Shown piece after piece: positions 34,200-44,488 of a stretch of DNA of 64,000 bases; within the stretch, counting starts at the first letter, position 1; each line of letters opens with the position of its first letter. Below the pieces are notes generated by a model. It was not told where the DNA came from. It saw nothing but the letters and a program-made list of their open reading frames with translations, and ran no database searches. The stretch lies in NCBI GenBank assembly GCA_945861665.1, contig CAMAVS010000002.1, forward strand, positions 79,527-143,526. The letters run 5' to 3'. The position numbers and the translations under genes are program-made. This DNA comes from Chitinophaga pinensis. Its GTDB lineage: Bacteria > Bacteroidota > Bacteroidia > UBA4408.

Positions 34200-35063
34200 A
34201 TGGCAACGCCTGGTTTTAAAAACTATCTTTCTCTCATTAAGTTTTCGCACACTATTTTTGCAATGCCCTTTGCGTTTATCGGTTTTTTTTACGCAACAAA
34301 AACAACAAACACGCCTTTTAATGCTCTTCTTTTTTTGCTGGTAACGCTTTGTATGGTTTTTGCACGAGCCGCCGCAATGGGATTTAACAGGTACGTTGAC
34401 AGGGCCATTGATGAAAAAAATCCACGAACATCAATTCGGGAAATCCCCTCAGGGGTTATTTCCCCCTCCAAAGCCCTAGCTTTTGTTGTTATAAACAGCT
34501 TGCTGTTTGTTGCCACAAGCTGGTTTATAAACACTCTCTGTTTTTTTCTTTCGCCTATTGCTTTGTTGGCGGTATTGGGATATAGTTACACTAAACGATT
34601 TACAGCAATGTGCCACCTGGTTCTGGGCTTTGGATTAGCGCTTGCTCCTATTGGCGCATACATTGCCGTTACCGGAAAATTCGATTTGACTCCTTTGTTG
34701 TTTTCTTTTGCTGTGCTTTGCTGGGTAAGCGGGTTCGACATTGTTTATGCCTTACAAGATGAAACTTTCGATTCGCAACATCAATTAAATTCCATTCCTG
34801 TTTTATTAGGTAAAAAAAACGCGCTTGCATTTTCGCTTGGATTGCATTTTTTATCTGCGTCGATTATTGTTGTTGTGGGGCTATTGGAGCAGCTTGGTGT
34901 TTTTTATTGGATAGGAGCAGGCGTATTTTGTGCTCTGCTTGTGTATCAGCACAGTCTGGTTAAACCAAACGACCTTAGCAGGGTTAACTTGGCTTTTTTC
35001 ACTACTAATGGCATTGCTAGTGTTGTTTTTGCTTGCTTCGTGATTCTCTCTCTTTATTTTTAA
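34200..35063 (+). CDS. mqnP: UbiA-family polyprenyltransferase, probable MqnP
   Basis: 287 residues and about eight membrane segments. Transfers a polyprenyl chain to an aromatic acid. The two Asp-rich motifs are present: NRYVDRAIDEKNPRT near residue 63-77, and DIVYALQDETFDSQH near residue 178. In genomes with mqnC and no classical menA this UbiA-type enzyme is taken to prenylate the dihydroxynaphthoate intermediate of the futalosine route; mqnC is 4 kb away. Confusion with UbiA proper is possible because sequence alone does not separate them. The broken dipeptide epimerase gene follows after 3 bases. Confidence 0.82.
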   Translation: MATPGFKNYLSLIKFSHTIFAMPFAFIGFFYATKTTNTPFNALLFLLVTLCMVFARAAAMGFNRYVDRAIDEKNPRTSIREIPSGVISPSKALAFVVINSLLFVATSWFINTLCFFLSPIALLAVLGYSYTKRFTAMCHLVLGFGLALAPIGAYIAVTGKFDLTPLLFSFAVLCWVSGFDIVYALQDETFDSQHQLNSIPVLLGKKNALAFSLGLHFLSASIIVVVGLLEQLGVFYWIGAGVFCALLVYQHSLVKPNDLSRVNLAFFTTNGIASVVFACFVILSLYF

Positions 35064-35066
35064 TAA

Positions 35067-36082
35067 ATGCTTCTGCTTCGATTTAAGCCTTATACGCTTC
35101 AGCTAAAACGCCCTTTTAGCATTGCCGGAAATACGCGCACTACCACCCCAATTGTTTTAACTGAGCTAGAGTTTGAAGGCGTGATTGGCTAAGGAGAAGC
35201 TTCCTTGCCACCTTATTTAGGTGAAACACAAGAAAGTGTTCAGTTGTTTTTATCACAACTATCCTTGGTAAATTTTCACCCCTTGAGCCTAAAGAAATAT
35301 TAATTTATGTAAACAATTTAACCCAAGGAAACACTGCAGCAAAGGCTTCGATAGATATTGCGCTACACGACTTGTTTGGAAAACTAAACACCATTCCTTG
35401 TTATAAAATATTTGGCGCAAATCCTTCATTGATGCCCAAAACATCTATCACAATTGGAATAGACACAGAGGAGGTGGTTGCCAAAAAGTTAAACGAAACG
35501 GCAGGGTTTGATATTTTGAAAGTAAAATTAGGGGGCGCCGAAGACAAAAAAACAATTGGTGCCATTCGCAATGTCACCAGAAAAGCGTTGAGCTTAGATG
35601 TTAACCAAGGCTGGAAAGACAAGCACTTTGCCTTGGAAATGATACAGTGGCTGAACGAACAAAACGTCTTGTTTGCAGAACAGCCTATGCCGAAAGAAAT
35701 GTTGAATGAAATTTCCTGGCTAACAGAGCAGAGCCCTATGCCAATCATTGCGGACGAATCCTTTCAGCGATTATCGGACTTAAGCAGAATTAAAAATGCT
35801 TAGCACGGCATCAATATTAAACTAATGAAATGCACAGGAATGTATGAGGCGAAACAGCTTATTGACAAAGCGCGCGAATACAATTTGAGAATACTTATCG
35901 GCTGTATGAACGAAAGTTCTTGCGCGAATATGGCGGCGGCTCACCTTGCCCCTCTGGGCGACTGGGTGGATTTAGACGGGCCGTTTTTAATTAACAACAA
36001 CCCGTTTAAAGACCCTGAGGTGTTCGGTGGAAAAATTGTATAAAGGGGGCTCCCGGGGATAGGGTTGAAATTAAACAGGTAA
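35067..36082 (+). pseudogene. Dipeptide epimerase (L-Ala-D/L-Glu epimerase) pseudogene
   Basis: An enolase-superfamily gene broken several times. It starts at the ATG at 35067 (LKRPFSIAGNTRTTTPIVLTE). Reading on, it has TAA in IG-stop-GEASLPPYLGE, a single-base frameshift near 35275 (LSLVNFHP lost, then EPKEILIYVNN), TAG in NA-stop-HGINIKLMKCTG, and TAA in GKIV-stop-RGLPGIGL before ending at 36080-36082. Active-site residues are still present: ILKVKLGG (KxK), LDVNQGW, AEQPM, ADES and KLMKCTG. At two of the stops family members have Tyr, so single-base changes of TAT/TAC are likely. The enzyme would recycle peptidoglycan-derived dipeptides. Its last base abuts the convergent M23 gene. Confidence 0.9.
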
Positions 36083-36961
36083 TTAAAACCTAATATGCTC
36101 TTGCGGATCAACGGGCGCCCCCTTGTACCAAAGCTCAAAATGCAAGTGCGGGCCGCTAGTTAATTCGCCCGAATCGCCCACAATTGCAATGGCCTCTCCT
36201 GCCTTTACTCTTTCGCCTGCCTTTTTTAGCAACACAGAATTGTGTTTGTATACCGACACTATTTCATTGTCGTGCTGTATAGCAATGGTATAGCCTGTTT
36301 CAGAGGTCCAGTTGGCAAGAATTACGGCACCGTCCAAGGTGGCTTTTACCGCCTCGTTCTTAGGTGCAGCAACATCCACACCGTAATGGTCGATGGTTGA
36401 CCTGAATGTGTTGGTAACAATTCCGTTAATCGGCGCAAAAAAGAAAAAGTTACTTATTCCTCGCTTGCTGCTTTTGCCGGAGCCATTAAGTGACAAGCTA
36501 TATTTGTCTTGCGACTCTATCTCCGCCCTCAACAAGGAGTCTTCCTTTGAAGGGCGCGTTGAAATATACTCGTGTTTTTTTATGCTGTCCTTTGCGGCCT
36601 TTTCCGACCGGCCTTCCATCGGTCGGCCCTGAACAATATTGTTTAAATTTTCAATATAAAATCCTTTTGTCATTAAGTCTTGTTGCAGGGAGTCAGCTTT
36701 TAAGCTCAGCGCAACAATATTTTTCCGAATCGTTACATCGGCATAGCCGGGAATATATTCGCGCAAAGGCGTGAAAGCTATAATATAAGTAACCAGCGTT
36801 ATCATAAATATAGTAGCTGCTATAATAAAAATTAAAAAGCTCAAAGGCGACATTACAAAAGACGCCCTTTCTTCAAAGGTTTCAGCGTCCATAATAACAA
36901 AGCGAAATTTGTTTTTTAGCCAGTTAATAAATCTGCTTTTCTTTTTTTTCTCCTCTGCCAT
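36083..36961 (-). CDS. Membrane-anchored M23 metallopeptidase
   Basis: 292 residues from the ATG at 36961 (upstream frame to 37039 is not plausible coding). A cytoplasmic N-terminus, one membrane helix (residues about 36-62) and a periplasmic coiled-coil-like region lead to a C-terminal LytM/M23 domain. That domain has HYGVDVAAPKNEAVKA with the first zinc ligands His/Asp and the HxH of SGPHLHFELWYKG. Family members cut peptide bonds of peptidoglycan or activate other hydrolases. The two-ligand motif is complete, so an active enzyme is likely. It diverges from the M28 gene, sharing a 133-base intergenic stretch. Confidence 0.92.
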   Translation of the reverse strand: MAEEKKKKSRFINWLKNKFRFVIMDAETFEERASFVMSPLSFLIFIIAATIFMITLVTYIIAFTPLREYIPGYADVTIRKNIVALSLKADSLQQDLMTKGFYIENLNNIVQGRPMEGRSEKAAKDSIKKHEYISTRPSKEDSLLRAEIESQDKYSLSLNGSGKSSKRGISNFFFFAPINGIVTNTFRSTIDHYGVDVAAPKNEAVKATLDGAVILANWTSETGYTIAIQHDNEIVSVYKHNSVLLKKAGERVKAGEAIAIVGDSGELTSGPHLHFELWYKGAPVDPQEHIRF

Positions 36962-37094
36962 AAAAACAAATATCGAAATTCTAGGTGAATATTCTAGTTG
37001 TTCTTTTTCATTACAGAATACTTTAACTACAATTAACATTGTTTCACCTGATAAAACGCAAGTGCTAATTTTATTTTATTTTTACCTTTACCCA

Positions 37095-38396
37095 ATGCGC
37101 AAACAAATTGTGGTCGTCTTTCTTTTACTTTCAAACACCCTGTTTGCACAGGATGTAAAGTATGCACACAGCATTGTTGACTCCTTAGCCTCACCAAAAA
37201 TGTTTGGAAGAGGGTATGTAAAGAACGGTGATAAAATGGCTGCCAATTTTATTCAACACAAATTACAAGAATCGAAATTAAATTTCTTTGGGGCTGCGTA
37301 TTTTCAAGCTTTTACATTATCCGTAAACACATTTCCCAATAAAGTGTCACTTGTTGTTAATGGCTTTAATTTTAATACTCTTCCGGGGATTGATTTTTTG
37401 TTGGGGTCGGGCAACCCCAAAATTAAAAAGAAAAAGCGAGAGGTTGTTTGGTTGGATAGCACATTACTTTCTTCAAAAGAACAAACTGCTCGTTTTTTAA
37501 GCTCCAACTTAAAAAACAAATGGATAGTCGTAAACAAAAAAGACATAAGCAACAAAGAAAAATTATCCTTTGTAAATGCCATACAAGGTAACTTTCTAAA
37601 CGCTTTTGGAATTGCCGCCATTGAGTCCAAAAAATTAAGATGGCATGTTTCACAACAAAAACAGTTGTTTCCAACACTTGAATTGCTTATTTCCGATTCC
37701 GCTTATTCAAAGATTGATAAAAAGAATACGTCCTACATCACTTTGTCTTACGATGAAAAATTTATTAAAAAGTATAAGACGCAAAACGTAATTGGCTACA
37801 TAAAGGGCTCGCAGCACCCCGACTCCTTTATTGTTTTTTCGGCACATTACGATCACCTCGGACAAATGGGCGATGGTGCCATTTTTACAGGCGCAAACGA
37901 CAATGCAGGCGGAACAGCGATGCTGCTCGACCTTGTAAAATATTATTCCAAACCCGAAAACAAACCAAATTACTCCATCGCTTTTATGTTTTTTGGCGCA
38001 GAGGAAGCCGGCTTGGTGGGTTCAAAATTCTACACGGAGAATCCCTTATTCCCTTTAAAAAATATTCGCTTTTTAATTAACCTAGATTTAATGGGTGCTG
38101 CCGAAGAGGGCATTACGGTTGTGAATGCCACAGAATTCACAAAAGAATTTGAAACCATTAAGCAACTAAACGATTCGAAAAAATATGTATCACAGGTTAA
38201 AAGTCGTGGCAAAGCAGCCAACAGCGACCATTACTTTTTTTCCGAAAAAGGCGTTCCCTCATTTTTTATTTATACAATGGGAAGCATAAAAGCATACCAC
38301 GATATTTATGATACAGCCGACAAACTTCCCTTTGTTAAATACAATGAATTGTTTGGTTTGATAACAGATTTTTCCAAAGAACTGCAGCTTAAGTAA
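37095..38396 (+). CDS. Secreted M28-family aminopeptidase
   Basis: 433 residues from the ATG at 37095, preceded by a TACCTTTA box. A signal peptide (MRKQIVVVFLLLSNTLFAQ) is followed by a divergent N-terminal part and the M28 catalytic domain with two-zinc residues: SAHYDHLG, GANDNAGGTAMLLDL, FFGAEEAGLVGS, NLDLMG and SDHYFF near the end. Processes peptides outside the inner membrane. There is no type IX sorting domain. The stop overlaps the start of the TauE/SafE gene by one base (TAATG), so they are probably coupled. Confidence 0.93.
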   Translation: MRKQIVVVFLLLSNTLFAQDVKYAHSIVDSLASPKMFGRGYVKNGDKMAANFIQHKLQESKLNFFGAAYFQAFTLSVNTFPNKVSLVVNGFNFNTLPGIDFLLGSGNPKIKKKKREVVWLDSTLLSSKEQTARFLSSNLKNKWIVVNKKDISNKEKLSFVNAIQGNFLNAFGIAAIESKKLRWHVSQQKQLFPTLELLISDSAYSKIDKKNTSYITLSYDEKFIKKYKTQNVIGYIKGSQHPDSFIVFSAHYDHLGQMGDGAIFTGANDNAGGTAMLLDLVKYYSKPENKPNYSIAFMFFGAEEAGLVGSKFYTENPLFPLKNIRFLINLDLMGAAEEGITVVNATEFTKEFETIKQLNDSKKYVSQVKSRGKAANSDHYFFSEKGVPSFFIYTMGSIKAYHDIYDTADKLPFVKYNELFGLITDFSKELQLK

Positions 38397-39169
38397 TGGA
38401 TTATTTCATCATCATACTTGTTTCTTTATTTGCCTCGGCACTCACACTTTTTTCGGGTTTTGGCTTGGGCACATTATTGCTTCCAGCTTTTGCAATCTTT
38501 TTCCCGATTGAGATTGCCATTGCCTTAACAGCCATTGTGCATTTTTTAAACAATATTTTTAAACTCACATTGTTCGGTAAAAGGATTGACAAAGAAATTT
38601 TAATCCGTTTTGGTATCCCCTCTGTATTGGCTGCATTTATTGGCTCTTGGTGCTTAACACATTTAACCGACTTGTCTCCACTTTATACCTATACTTTATT
38701 TGAAAAATCATTTTCTGTAACTCCTATTAAATTTACAATGGCTCTGGTAATGGCATTTTTTGCTTTGTTTGAGCTTATCCCGGCATTGGCAAACGCCAAC
38801 TTTAATAAAAAATATTTGCCGCTTGGTGGATTGCTAAGTGGTTTTTTTGGTGGACTCTCCGGTCACCAAGGTGCTTTGCGAAGCGCCTTTTTGGTAAAGG
38901 CAGGACTAAGCAAAGAGTCGTTTATTGCAACAGGTGTTTTAATTGCTTGTTTTATTGATATTACAAGGCTTGCTGTGTACTACAAACAAATTAATATTGC
39001 TTCAGGTAACATCAACTATTTGTTGCTTTCGCTCGCTACACTTTCGGCATTTTTAGGAGCGTATTTAGGTAGCAAATTACTCAAAAAAACCACCATTGAA
39101 TCGGTAAAATTACTGGTAGGTATTTTGTTGTTGATTTATTCTGTTGCTTTCGGAATGGGGCTTTTTTGA
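38396..39169 (+). CDS. TauE/SafE-family anion exporter
   Basis: 257 residues with about eight membrane helices and the repeated TauE/SafE pattern (SGFGLGTLLLPAFAIFFPI near the start; GGLLSGFFGGLSGHQG and FLGAYLGSKLLKK later). The family exports sulfite, sulfoacetate or related organosulfonates. Substrate unknown here. It overlaps the M28 gene by one base, an odd pairing with no evident shared pathway. It ends 3 bases before the convergent carboxyltransferase stop. Confidence 0.88.
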   Translation: MDYFIIILVSLFASALTLFSGFGLGTLLLPAFAIFFPIEIAIALTAIVHFLNNIFKLTLFGKRIDKEILIRFGIPSVLAAFIGSWCLTHLTDLSPLYTYTLFEKSFSVTPIKFTMALVMAFFALFELIPALANANFNKKYLPLGGLLSGFFGGLSGHQGALRSAFLVKAGLSKESFIATGVLIACFIDITRLAVYYKQINIASGNINYLLLSLATLSAFLGAYLGSKLLKKTTIESVKLLVGILLLIYSVAFGMGLF

Positions 39170-39172
39170 TTC

Positions 39173-40720
39173 TTACAAGGGTATATTCCCGTGTTTCTTT
39201 CTCGGCAATTTATCCACTTTATTCTTCAGCATACTGAACGCCTTTATCAATTTCTCGCGCGTGTCTTCCGGTTTTATTACTTCGTCAACATAGCCTCTTT
39301 CGGCTGCACGATAAGGGTTTGCAAAATGGTCAATGTATTCTTTTTCTTTCTCCGCCAATTTGGCCGCAGGGTCTTTTGCAGCAGCAATTTCTGCTTTAAA
39401 AATAATTTCGGCAGCTCCTTTTGCCCCCATAACAGCTATTTCAGCCGTTGGCCAAGCATAATTCATATCGGCACCAATGTGTTTGCTGTTCATTACATCG
39501 TAGGCTCCTCCATAAGCTTTGCGCGTAATAACAGTCACTCGTGGCACTGTTGCTTCGCAAAAAGCATAGAGTAATTTTGCTCCGTTGGTGATGATTCCGT
39601 GCCACTCTTGGTCGGTACCCGGCAAGAAACCCGGCACATCTTCAAATACCAATAAGGGAATATTAAAGCTATCGCAGAAACGCACAAAACGAGCTGCTTT
39701 GATAGAAGAGTTTATGTCTAACACCCCAGCTAAATATGCAGGTTGATTAGCAACAATGCCAATACTTTTACCCGCCAAACGAGCGAAGCCAACAACAATG
39801 TTTTCGGCAAAATTTTTATGTACTTCTAAAAAACTATCTGCATCTATTGTTCCGCTAATCACTTCTCTAATATCGTAGGGTTGGTTCGGGTTTTCTGGAA
39901 TAACCTTATTTAATTCAGGGCGCTTTTCGTTGCCAGAGCTTTCATAGGGAAGTTTTGGCGGCTCCTCTTCGCAATTTTGCGGCATATAGCCCAACAGCGC
40001 TTTAATATTATTGATACACTCTATTTCGTTTACGCAAGAAAAATGTGTTACACCGGATTTCGTTGAGTGTGTTGACGCCCCCCCTAATTCTTCGCTTGTT
40101 ACATCTTCGTGTGTTACCGTTTTCAGTACATTCGGGCCGGTTACAAACATATACGAAGTGTTCTCCACCATCATAATGAAGTCGGTAATAGCCGGAGAAT
40201 ATACTGCACCGCCTGCACAAGGACCCATAATAGCCGACAGCTGAGGCACCACTCCCGACGCTAATGTGTTTTTATAAAAAATATCGGCATAGCCGCCCAA
40301 AGAAACAACACCCTCTTGTATTCGTGCTCCGCCGCTATCGTTTAAGCCAATAACGGGAGCTCCGTTTTTCATTGCTAAATCCATTATGCGGCAAATTTTT
40401 TCTGCATGAGTTTCGCTCAACGAGCCACCGAATACTGTAAAGTCTTGCGAAAAAACATACACCAATCTTCCGTTAACGGTTCCGAATCCTGTAATAACAC
40501 CATCGCCCAAATATTTTTCCCTGTCCAGCCCAAACTCTGTGGAGCGATGCGTTACAAACATCCCTATTTCTTCAAAAGTCCCTTCGTCCAACAAAAAATG
40601 CAACCGTTCGCGTGCCGTTAGCTTCCCTTTTTTATGTTGCGAATCTATGCGTTTTTGTCCACCACCCAATTGGGCTTCTGCTATTTTGATGTTAAGTTCC
40701 TCTGTTTTGTTTTTTTTCAC
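39173..40720 (-). CDS. Acyl-CoA carboxylase beta (carboxyltransferase) subunit
   Basis: About 515 residues from a GTG at 40720; a TTG at 40744 also opens the frame. It is a biotin-dependent carboxyltransferase of the PccB/MmdA type: [62 protein letters not shown], and a second half with [25 protein letters not shown] and [16 protein letters not shown]. It works with a biotin-carrying subunit on propionyl-CoA or methylmalonyl-CoA. No biotin subunit is in the window. The exact acyl substrate is inferred. Confidence 0.93.
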   Translation of the reverse strand: MKKNKTEELNIKIAEAQLGGGQKRIDSQHKKGKLTARERLHFLLDEGTFEEIGMFVTHRSTEFGLDREKYLGDGVITGFGTVNGRLVYVFSQDFTVFGGSLSETHAEKICRIMDLAMKNGAPVIGLNDSGGARIQEGVVSLGGYADIFYKNTLASGVVPQLSAIMGPCAGGAVYSPAITDFIMMVENTSYMFVTGPNVLKTVTHEDVTSEELGGASTHSTKSGVTHFSCVNEIECINNIKALLGYMPQNCEEEPPKLPYESSGNEKRPELNKVIPENPNQPYDIREVISGTIDADSFLEVHKNFAENIVVGFARLAGKSIGIVANQPAYLAGVLDINSSIKAARFVRFCDSFNIPLLVFEDVPGFLPGTDQEWHGIITNGAKLLYAFCEATVPRVTVITRKAYGGAYDVMNSKHIGADMNYAWPTAEIAVMGAKGAAEIIFKAEIAAAKDPAAKLAEKEKEYIDHFANPYRAAERGYVDEVIKPEDTREKLIKAFSMLKNKVDKLPRKKHGNIPL

Positions 40721-40889
40721 TTTTCCTGATTTTAAGAACAACAAAAATAAAAGATAATTCCTAACCCTATTGCTTTTTGCGAATTAAATATACTTTATTG
40801 GGTTTTTAAAATTGCATTTCTTAACACAAGGTTACATTAATTTACTTATTTTTATTTGAAAAATTGTTTTACGGACATAGAAATATACG

Positions 40890-42806
40890 ATGAAAAAAAG
40901 TTGCTACCCAACAATCCTTTTGTTACTTTTAATGCAAAGCTTATTGCAAGCCCAACCCTTAACACCAACAGTCGACTCCATCCCAATGCGCGATGGAAGA
41001 AAGCTTGCTGCTAGTATTCATATTCCAGCAGGATGTGTTGGAGCTTGTCCTGTACTATTAATACAAACACCATATAACAGACAATTGTATAATTTCACGG
41101 GACTCCCATTAGGCATTGGAATGAATCTTAACAACAGCAATTACATTTTTGTTATTGTTGATTGGCGTGGCTTTTATGGATCGGCAGCAGCAATGCACGT
41201 GGGTGCGCCAACAAGAGGACAAGACGGTTACGATGCAGTAGAGTGGGTTTACGCCCAACCTTGGTGTAATGGAAAAATTGGAACCTGTGGACCATCTGCC
41301 CTTGGAAGGGTTCAGTTTATGACTGCAAAAGAAAACCCTCCTCATCTCACCTGTATAAACCCTTCGGTTGCGGGCCCACAATATAATTATTTAGAGTATT
41401 TTCCTGGCGGTGTTTACCGTACCGAATATGTTGAACAACTTGACGGACTTGGCTTTGGAATGTCTCCGATACTACTTGCAAATCCTATATATAATTTATT
41501 ATGGACCGGAGCCGAACAAGCTAATTATTATCCAGATAGCATTCGCGTTCCCACTTTTATGATTGGCGGTTGGTATGACCATACAATCGTAAATATGCTC
41601 GACTTTTTTAATGGGATTAAAACAAATTCTCCGGCAAATGTTCAGCATCAACACCGCCTCCTAATGGGTCCTTGGGTACATGGAGGCAATGGCATTGCAA
41701 AAGTAGGAACCGCCATACAAGGTCAGTTAACATATAATAATGCAGCTGGCTGGAACGACTCTTTATCATTGGCCTTTTTCGATTACCACTTGCGAAATAT
41801 AAACAACAACTGGCAAAATACGCCTACCGTGCGATACTATCAAATGGGCAGCAATACCTGGGAAAGCTCCACACAGTGGCCACCCTGGGGCATAACAAAC
41901 ACAAATTATTATTTACATAGCGATAATAGTATCGACAACGTTGCCCCCGCAAATGCAAACGGCAGCTTGTCTTTTAATTATGATCCAACAAACCCCTCTC
42001 CCACAATTGGTGGCTCAACACTGCGCAGCGACCTTGATCAAGGGCCTTACGACCAAGCGCCTATAGTTGAAAACAGAAACGACATTTTGATTTTCAGCAC
42101 AACAACACTTGCTCAAGACCTAATGGTAAAAGGCAAAATAGAGGTTCACTTAAGTGTTTCGTCCGATAAAAAAGATACAGACTTTGATGTTCGGCTTACC
42201 GATGTATACCCAAACAACACTTCTATGTTGGTTATGGATGGCACTTACAGAATGCGTTTCAGAAATGGCTTTGCGGCAGCAGATACAATGGTGATGACAC
42301 CCAATCAAAAATACAATTGCGTTATTGAATTGCCTTCCACTTGTATCACTTTTTTGGCTGGACATAAACTTCGTTTAGATATTACATCCAGCAATTATCC
42401 TCGTTTTAATCGCAACGATAATTCAGGTGGTGCAATGTATCCCGGCAACAATGGCGATAGTTTACTAAACCCTCAAACAGCATCGAATACTGTTTATACA
42501 AACAGCAACAATACTTCTTTTTTGGTATTGCCTATTGCTGTTCCTTCATCCATAAATGAAATTTCTAATGGCATAGAAATGACTGTATTTCCTTCGCCAG
42601 CAAATAATTTCTTAACTATTGATTTCGGTAAGGAATTCATTGGAGAAATTTTGTTTAATAATTCAAATGGAATACTGGTTGGAAGAGAGCAAATAAAGGG
42701 AAAGCGACTTACAAAAAACATTTCTCAATTGCCTGCAGGAATTTATTTTATTCGTGCTATTGGCAATGATTTTGCGCTGACAAAAAAAATTGTTATTTGT
42801 AGGTAA
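40890..42806 (+). CDS. CocE/NonD-family hydrolase with type A sorting domain
   Basis: 638 residues. A signal peptide (KKSCYPTILLLLLMQSLLQAQ) precedes the alpha/beta-hydrolase CocE/X-Pro dipeptidyl peptidase fold: the serine in GTCGPSALG near residue 137, Asp in GGWYDHTIVN, His in GPWVHGGNG and the C-terminal jelly-roll (DLMVKGKIEVHLSVSSDKKDTDF). It hydrolyses an acyl or peptide substrate. The last 75 residues form a type A sorting domain (MTVFPSPANNFLTIDF, AGIYFIRAIG), so it is exported to the surface. It sits 12 bases from the phospholipase D lipoprotein, likely in one operon with it. Confidence 0.9.
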   Translation: MKKSCYPTILLLLLMQSLLQAQPLTPTVDSIPMRDGRKLAASIHIPAGCVGACPVLLIQTPYNRQLYNFTGLPLGIGMNLNNSNYIFVIVDWRGFYGSAAAMHVGAPTRGQDGYDAVEWVYAQPWCNGKIGTCGPSALGRVQFMTAKENPPHLTCINPSVAGPQYNYLEYFPGGVYRTEYVEQLDGLGFGMSPILLANPIYNLLWTGAEQANYYPDSIRVPTFMIGGWYDHTIVNMLDFFNGIKTNSPANVQHQHRLLMGPWVHGGNGIAKVGTAIQGQLTYNNAAGWNDSLSLAFFDYHLRNINNNWQNTPTVRYYQMGSNTWESSTQWPPWGITNTNYYLHSDNSIDNVAPANANGSLSFNYDPTNPSPTIGGSTLRSDLDQGPYDQAPIVENRNDILIFSTTTLAQDLMVKGKIEVHLSVSSDKKDTDFDVRLTDVYPNNTSMLVMDGTYRMRFRNGFAAADTMVMTPNQKYNCVIELPSTCITFLAGHKLRLDITSSNYPRFNRNDNSGGAMYPGNNGDSLLNPQTASNTVYTNSNNTSFLVLPIAVPSSINEISNGIEMTVFPSPANNFLTIDFGKEFIGEILFNNSNGILVGREQIKGKRLTKNISQLPAGIYFIRAIGNDFALTKKIVICR

Positions 42807-42818
42807 AGAAATAATTTT

Positions 42819-44360
42819 ATGAAAAGAGTTTCTCACATCATCTTATTTGCAATTTTATCAAGCTTGTTTTCTTGTCTCGATTCAACAAAAAAAGAAGAGC
42901 CTAAACAAGAAAAAGATTTTTGTTCAAGCATACACAGAAATGACTCTTTAACGCTTTCCGGAGAACTTGCTTCCGTTTCGGATTCAATGAAAAACAAAAC
43001 AGGTGTGTATGTGCTAGAAGATGGTGGTGGCTCTATGGTAGCAAGAGCATGGCTTTGCGAATACGCAGAAAAAACAATCGATATACAGTACTTTATTTTT
43101 TCGGCAGACAATGTGGGGCTTATTGCTTGCGATTATTTGGTACGTGCTGCCGACAGAGGCATTAAGGTTAGAATACTTGTTGACGATATTATGGTGAATG
43201 CAGAAATAGATGAAGTGCTAACGCTGGATTCTCACAAAAACATTTCCATTAAAATATACAACCCGGGTGTTAATCTTGGTAAAAACATTTTCAGTAAAAT
43301 AAAAAAATATGCGAGCGATTTTAGATCGGCAAATCAGCGTATGCACAACAAAACATTTACCGTAGACGGCAAGGTTGTTATTACAGGTGGACGAAATATT
43401 GCAGACGAATATTTTGATTACGATCACGAGTATAATTTCAGAGATAGAGATGTGCTTTTACTTGGAAAAGTTACAAACGATGTTCAAAATACATTTAACG
43501 ATTTTTGGAATAGCTCCTTGAGCGTTGATGTTAGCTCTTTGGCAAAGAAATCTGAAAATAATTTTAATGATTCAAATAGATTCGAAAAACTTCACCAATA
43601 TGCTTGCAAGCCTGAAAACTTCTGGCCACAAGTGCGTGATAAAATAAAAAACCTACCCGATGCATTTAAGCAAATACAACATTCGGGCGAACTTGTTTGG
43701 CTAGACAGCGTTACATTTGTTTCTGATATTCCCGGAAAAAATGATGGAACAAATGGTTTAGCAGGAGGTGGAGTTTGTACAGACGCATTAATAAAACTTG
43801 TAAAAGAGGCAAAATATTCACTTGAAATTCAATCCCCTTACTTGATTACTTCGGAATTAAGTCAAGGGCTTTTTAGAGATGCTGTGAAACGCGGAGTGAA
43901 GGTTCGGATACTTACAAACAGTCTTGCTTCAACAGATAATTTAGAAGCCTTTAGCGGCTATCAACGCGACAGAAAAAAGTTGTTGGAAACAGGAGTTAAA
44001 ATATATGAATTTCGTCCCGATGCAGCAGAACGCATAAGGGTTATGACAGGGGCGTTGCAGGAAAAATTAAACTTCACTCCCATTTTTGGACTTCATGCAA
44101 AATCAATGGTAGTAGATGGAAGAATAACAGTAATTGGTACTTTTAATCTTGATCCACGAAGCGCAAATTTGAATACGGAATGTGTTGCCATTATTTACTC
44201 TAAAAAAATAACCAAAGCTGTTCTAAAAGGAATGGAAGAAGAATTCAAACCGGAAAACTCTTGGGAAACAACACTTGAATCTAACCCCGATTCAAAAGTG
44301 GAATTTAAAAAACGAGCCAAAGCATTCACAAGAAAAATTGTTCCGAAAAATATTTTATGA
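42819..44360 (+). CDS. Phospholipase D-family lipoprotein
   Basis: 513 residues. A lipoprotein signal (ILFAILSSLFSC, lipid Cys 19) precedes a cardiolipin-synthase-like fold with two HKD motifs: MHNKTFTVDGKVVITGGRN near residue 178-195 and LHAKSMVVDGRITVIGTFN near residue 425. Both are complete, so catalysis on a phosphodiester is likely. The family includes cardiolipin synthases, but a lipidated surface-facing or periplasmic version points to phospholipid turnover or export. It sits between the CocE-like hydrolase and the SprB-like adhesin. Confidence 0.9.
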   Translation: MKRVSHIILFAILSSLFSCLDSTKKEEPKQEKDFCSSIHRNDSLTLSGELASVSDSMKNKTGVYVLEDGGGSMVARAWLCEYAEKTIDIQYFIFSADNVGLIACDYLVRAADRGIKVRILVDDIMVNAEIDEVLTLDSHKNISIKIYNPGVNLGKNIFSKIKKYASDFRSANQRMHNKTFTVDGKVVITGGRNIADEYFDYDHEYNFRDRDVLLLGKVTNDVQNTFNDFWNSSLSVDVSSLAKKSENNFNDSNRFEKLHQYACKPENFWPQVRDKIKNLPDAFKQIQHSGELVWLDSVTFVSDIPGKNDGTNGLAGGGVCTDALIKLVKEAKYSLEIQSPYLITSELSQGLFRDAVKRGVKVRILTNSLASTDNLEAFSGYQRDRKKLLETGVKIYEFRPDAAERIRVMTGALQEKLNFTPIFGLHAKSMVVDGRITVIGTFNLDPRSANLNTECVAIIYSKKITKAVLKGMEEEFKPENSWETTLESNPDSKVEFKKRAKAFTRKIVPKNIL

Positions 44361-44488
44361 TTTTTCTAAAATCATGTTCATTTATAACTACTTAATTTTC
44401 TGCTTGTTTTGTATTGCTATTTCTATTACTTTTGGTAAGATGGGCTTAATAATGAAAACTATAATTATACAAAAATTAGTAGTGGTAA

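Noticed and set aside
35184..36056. Recoding of TAA/TAG to Tyr
   Set aside because: TAA and TAG end many intact genes in the window, and the same gene also has a frameshift, so a pseudogene is simpler.
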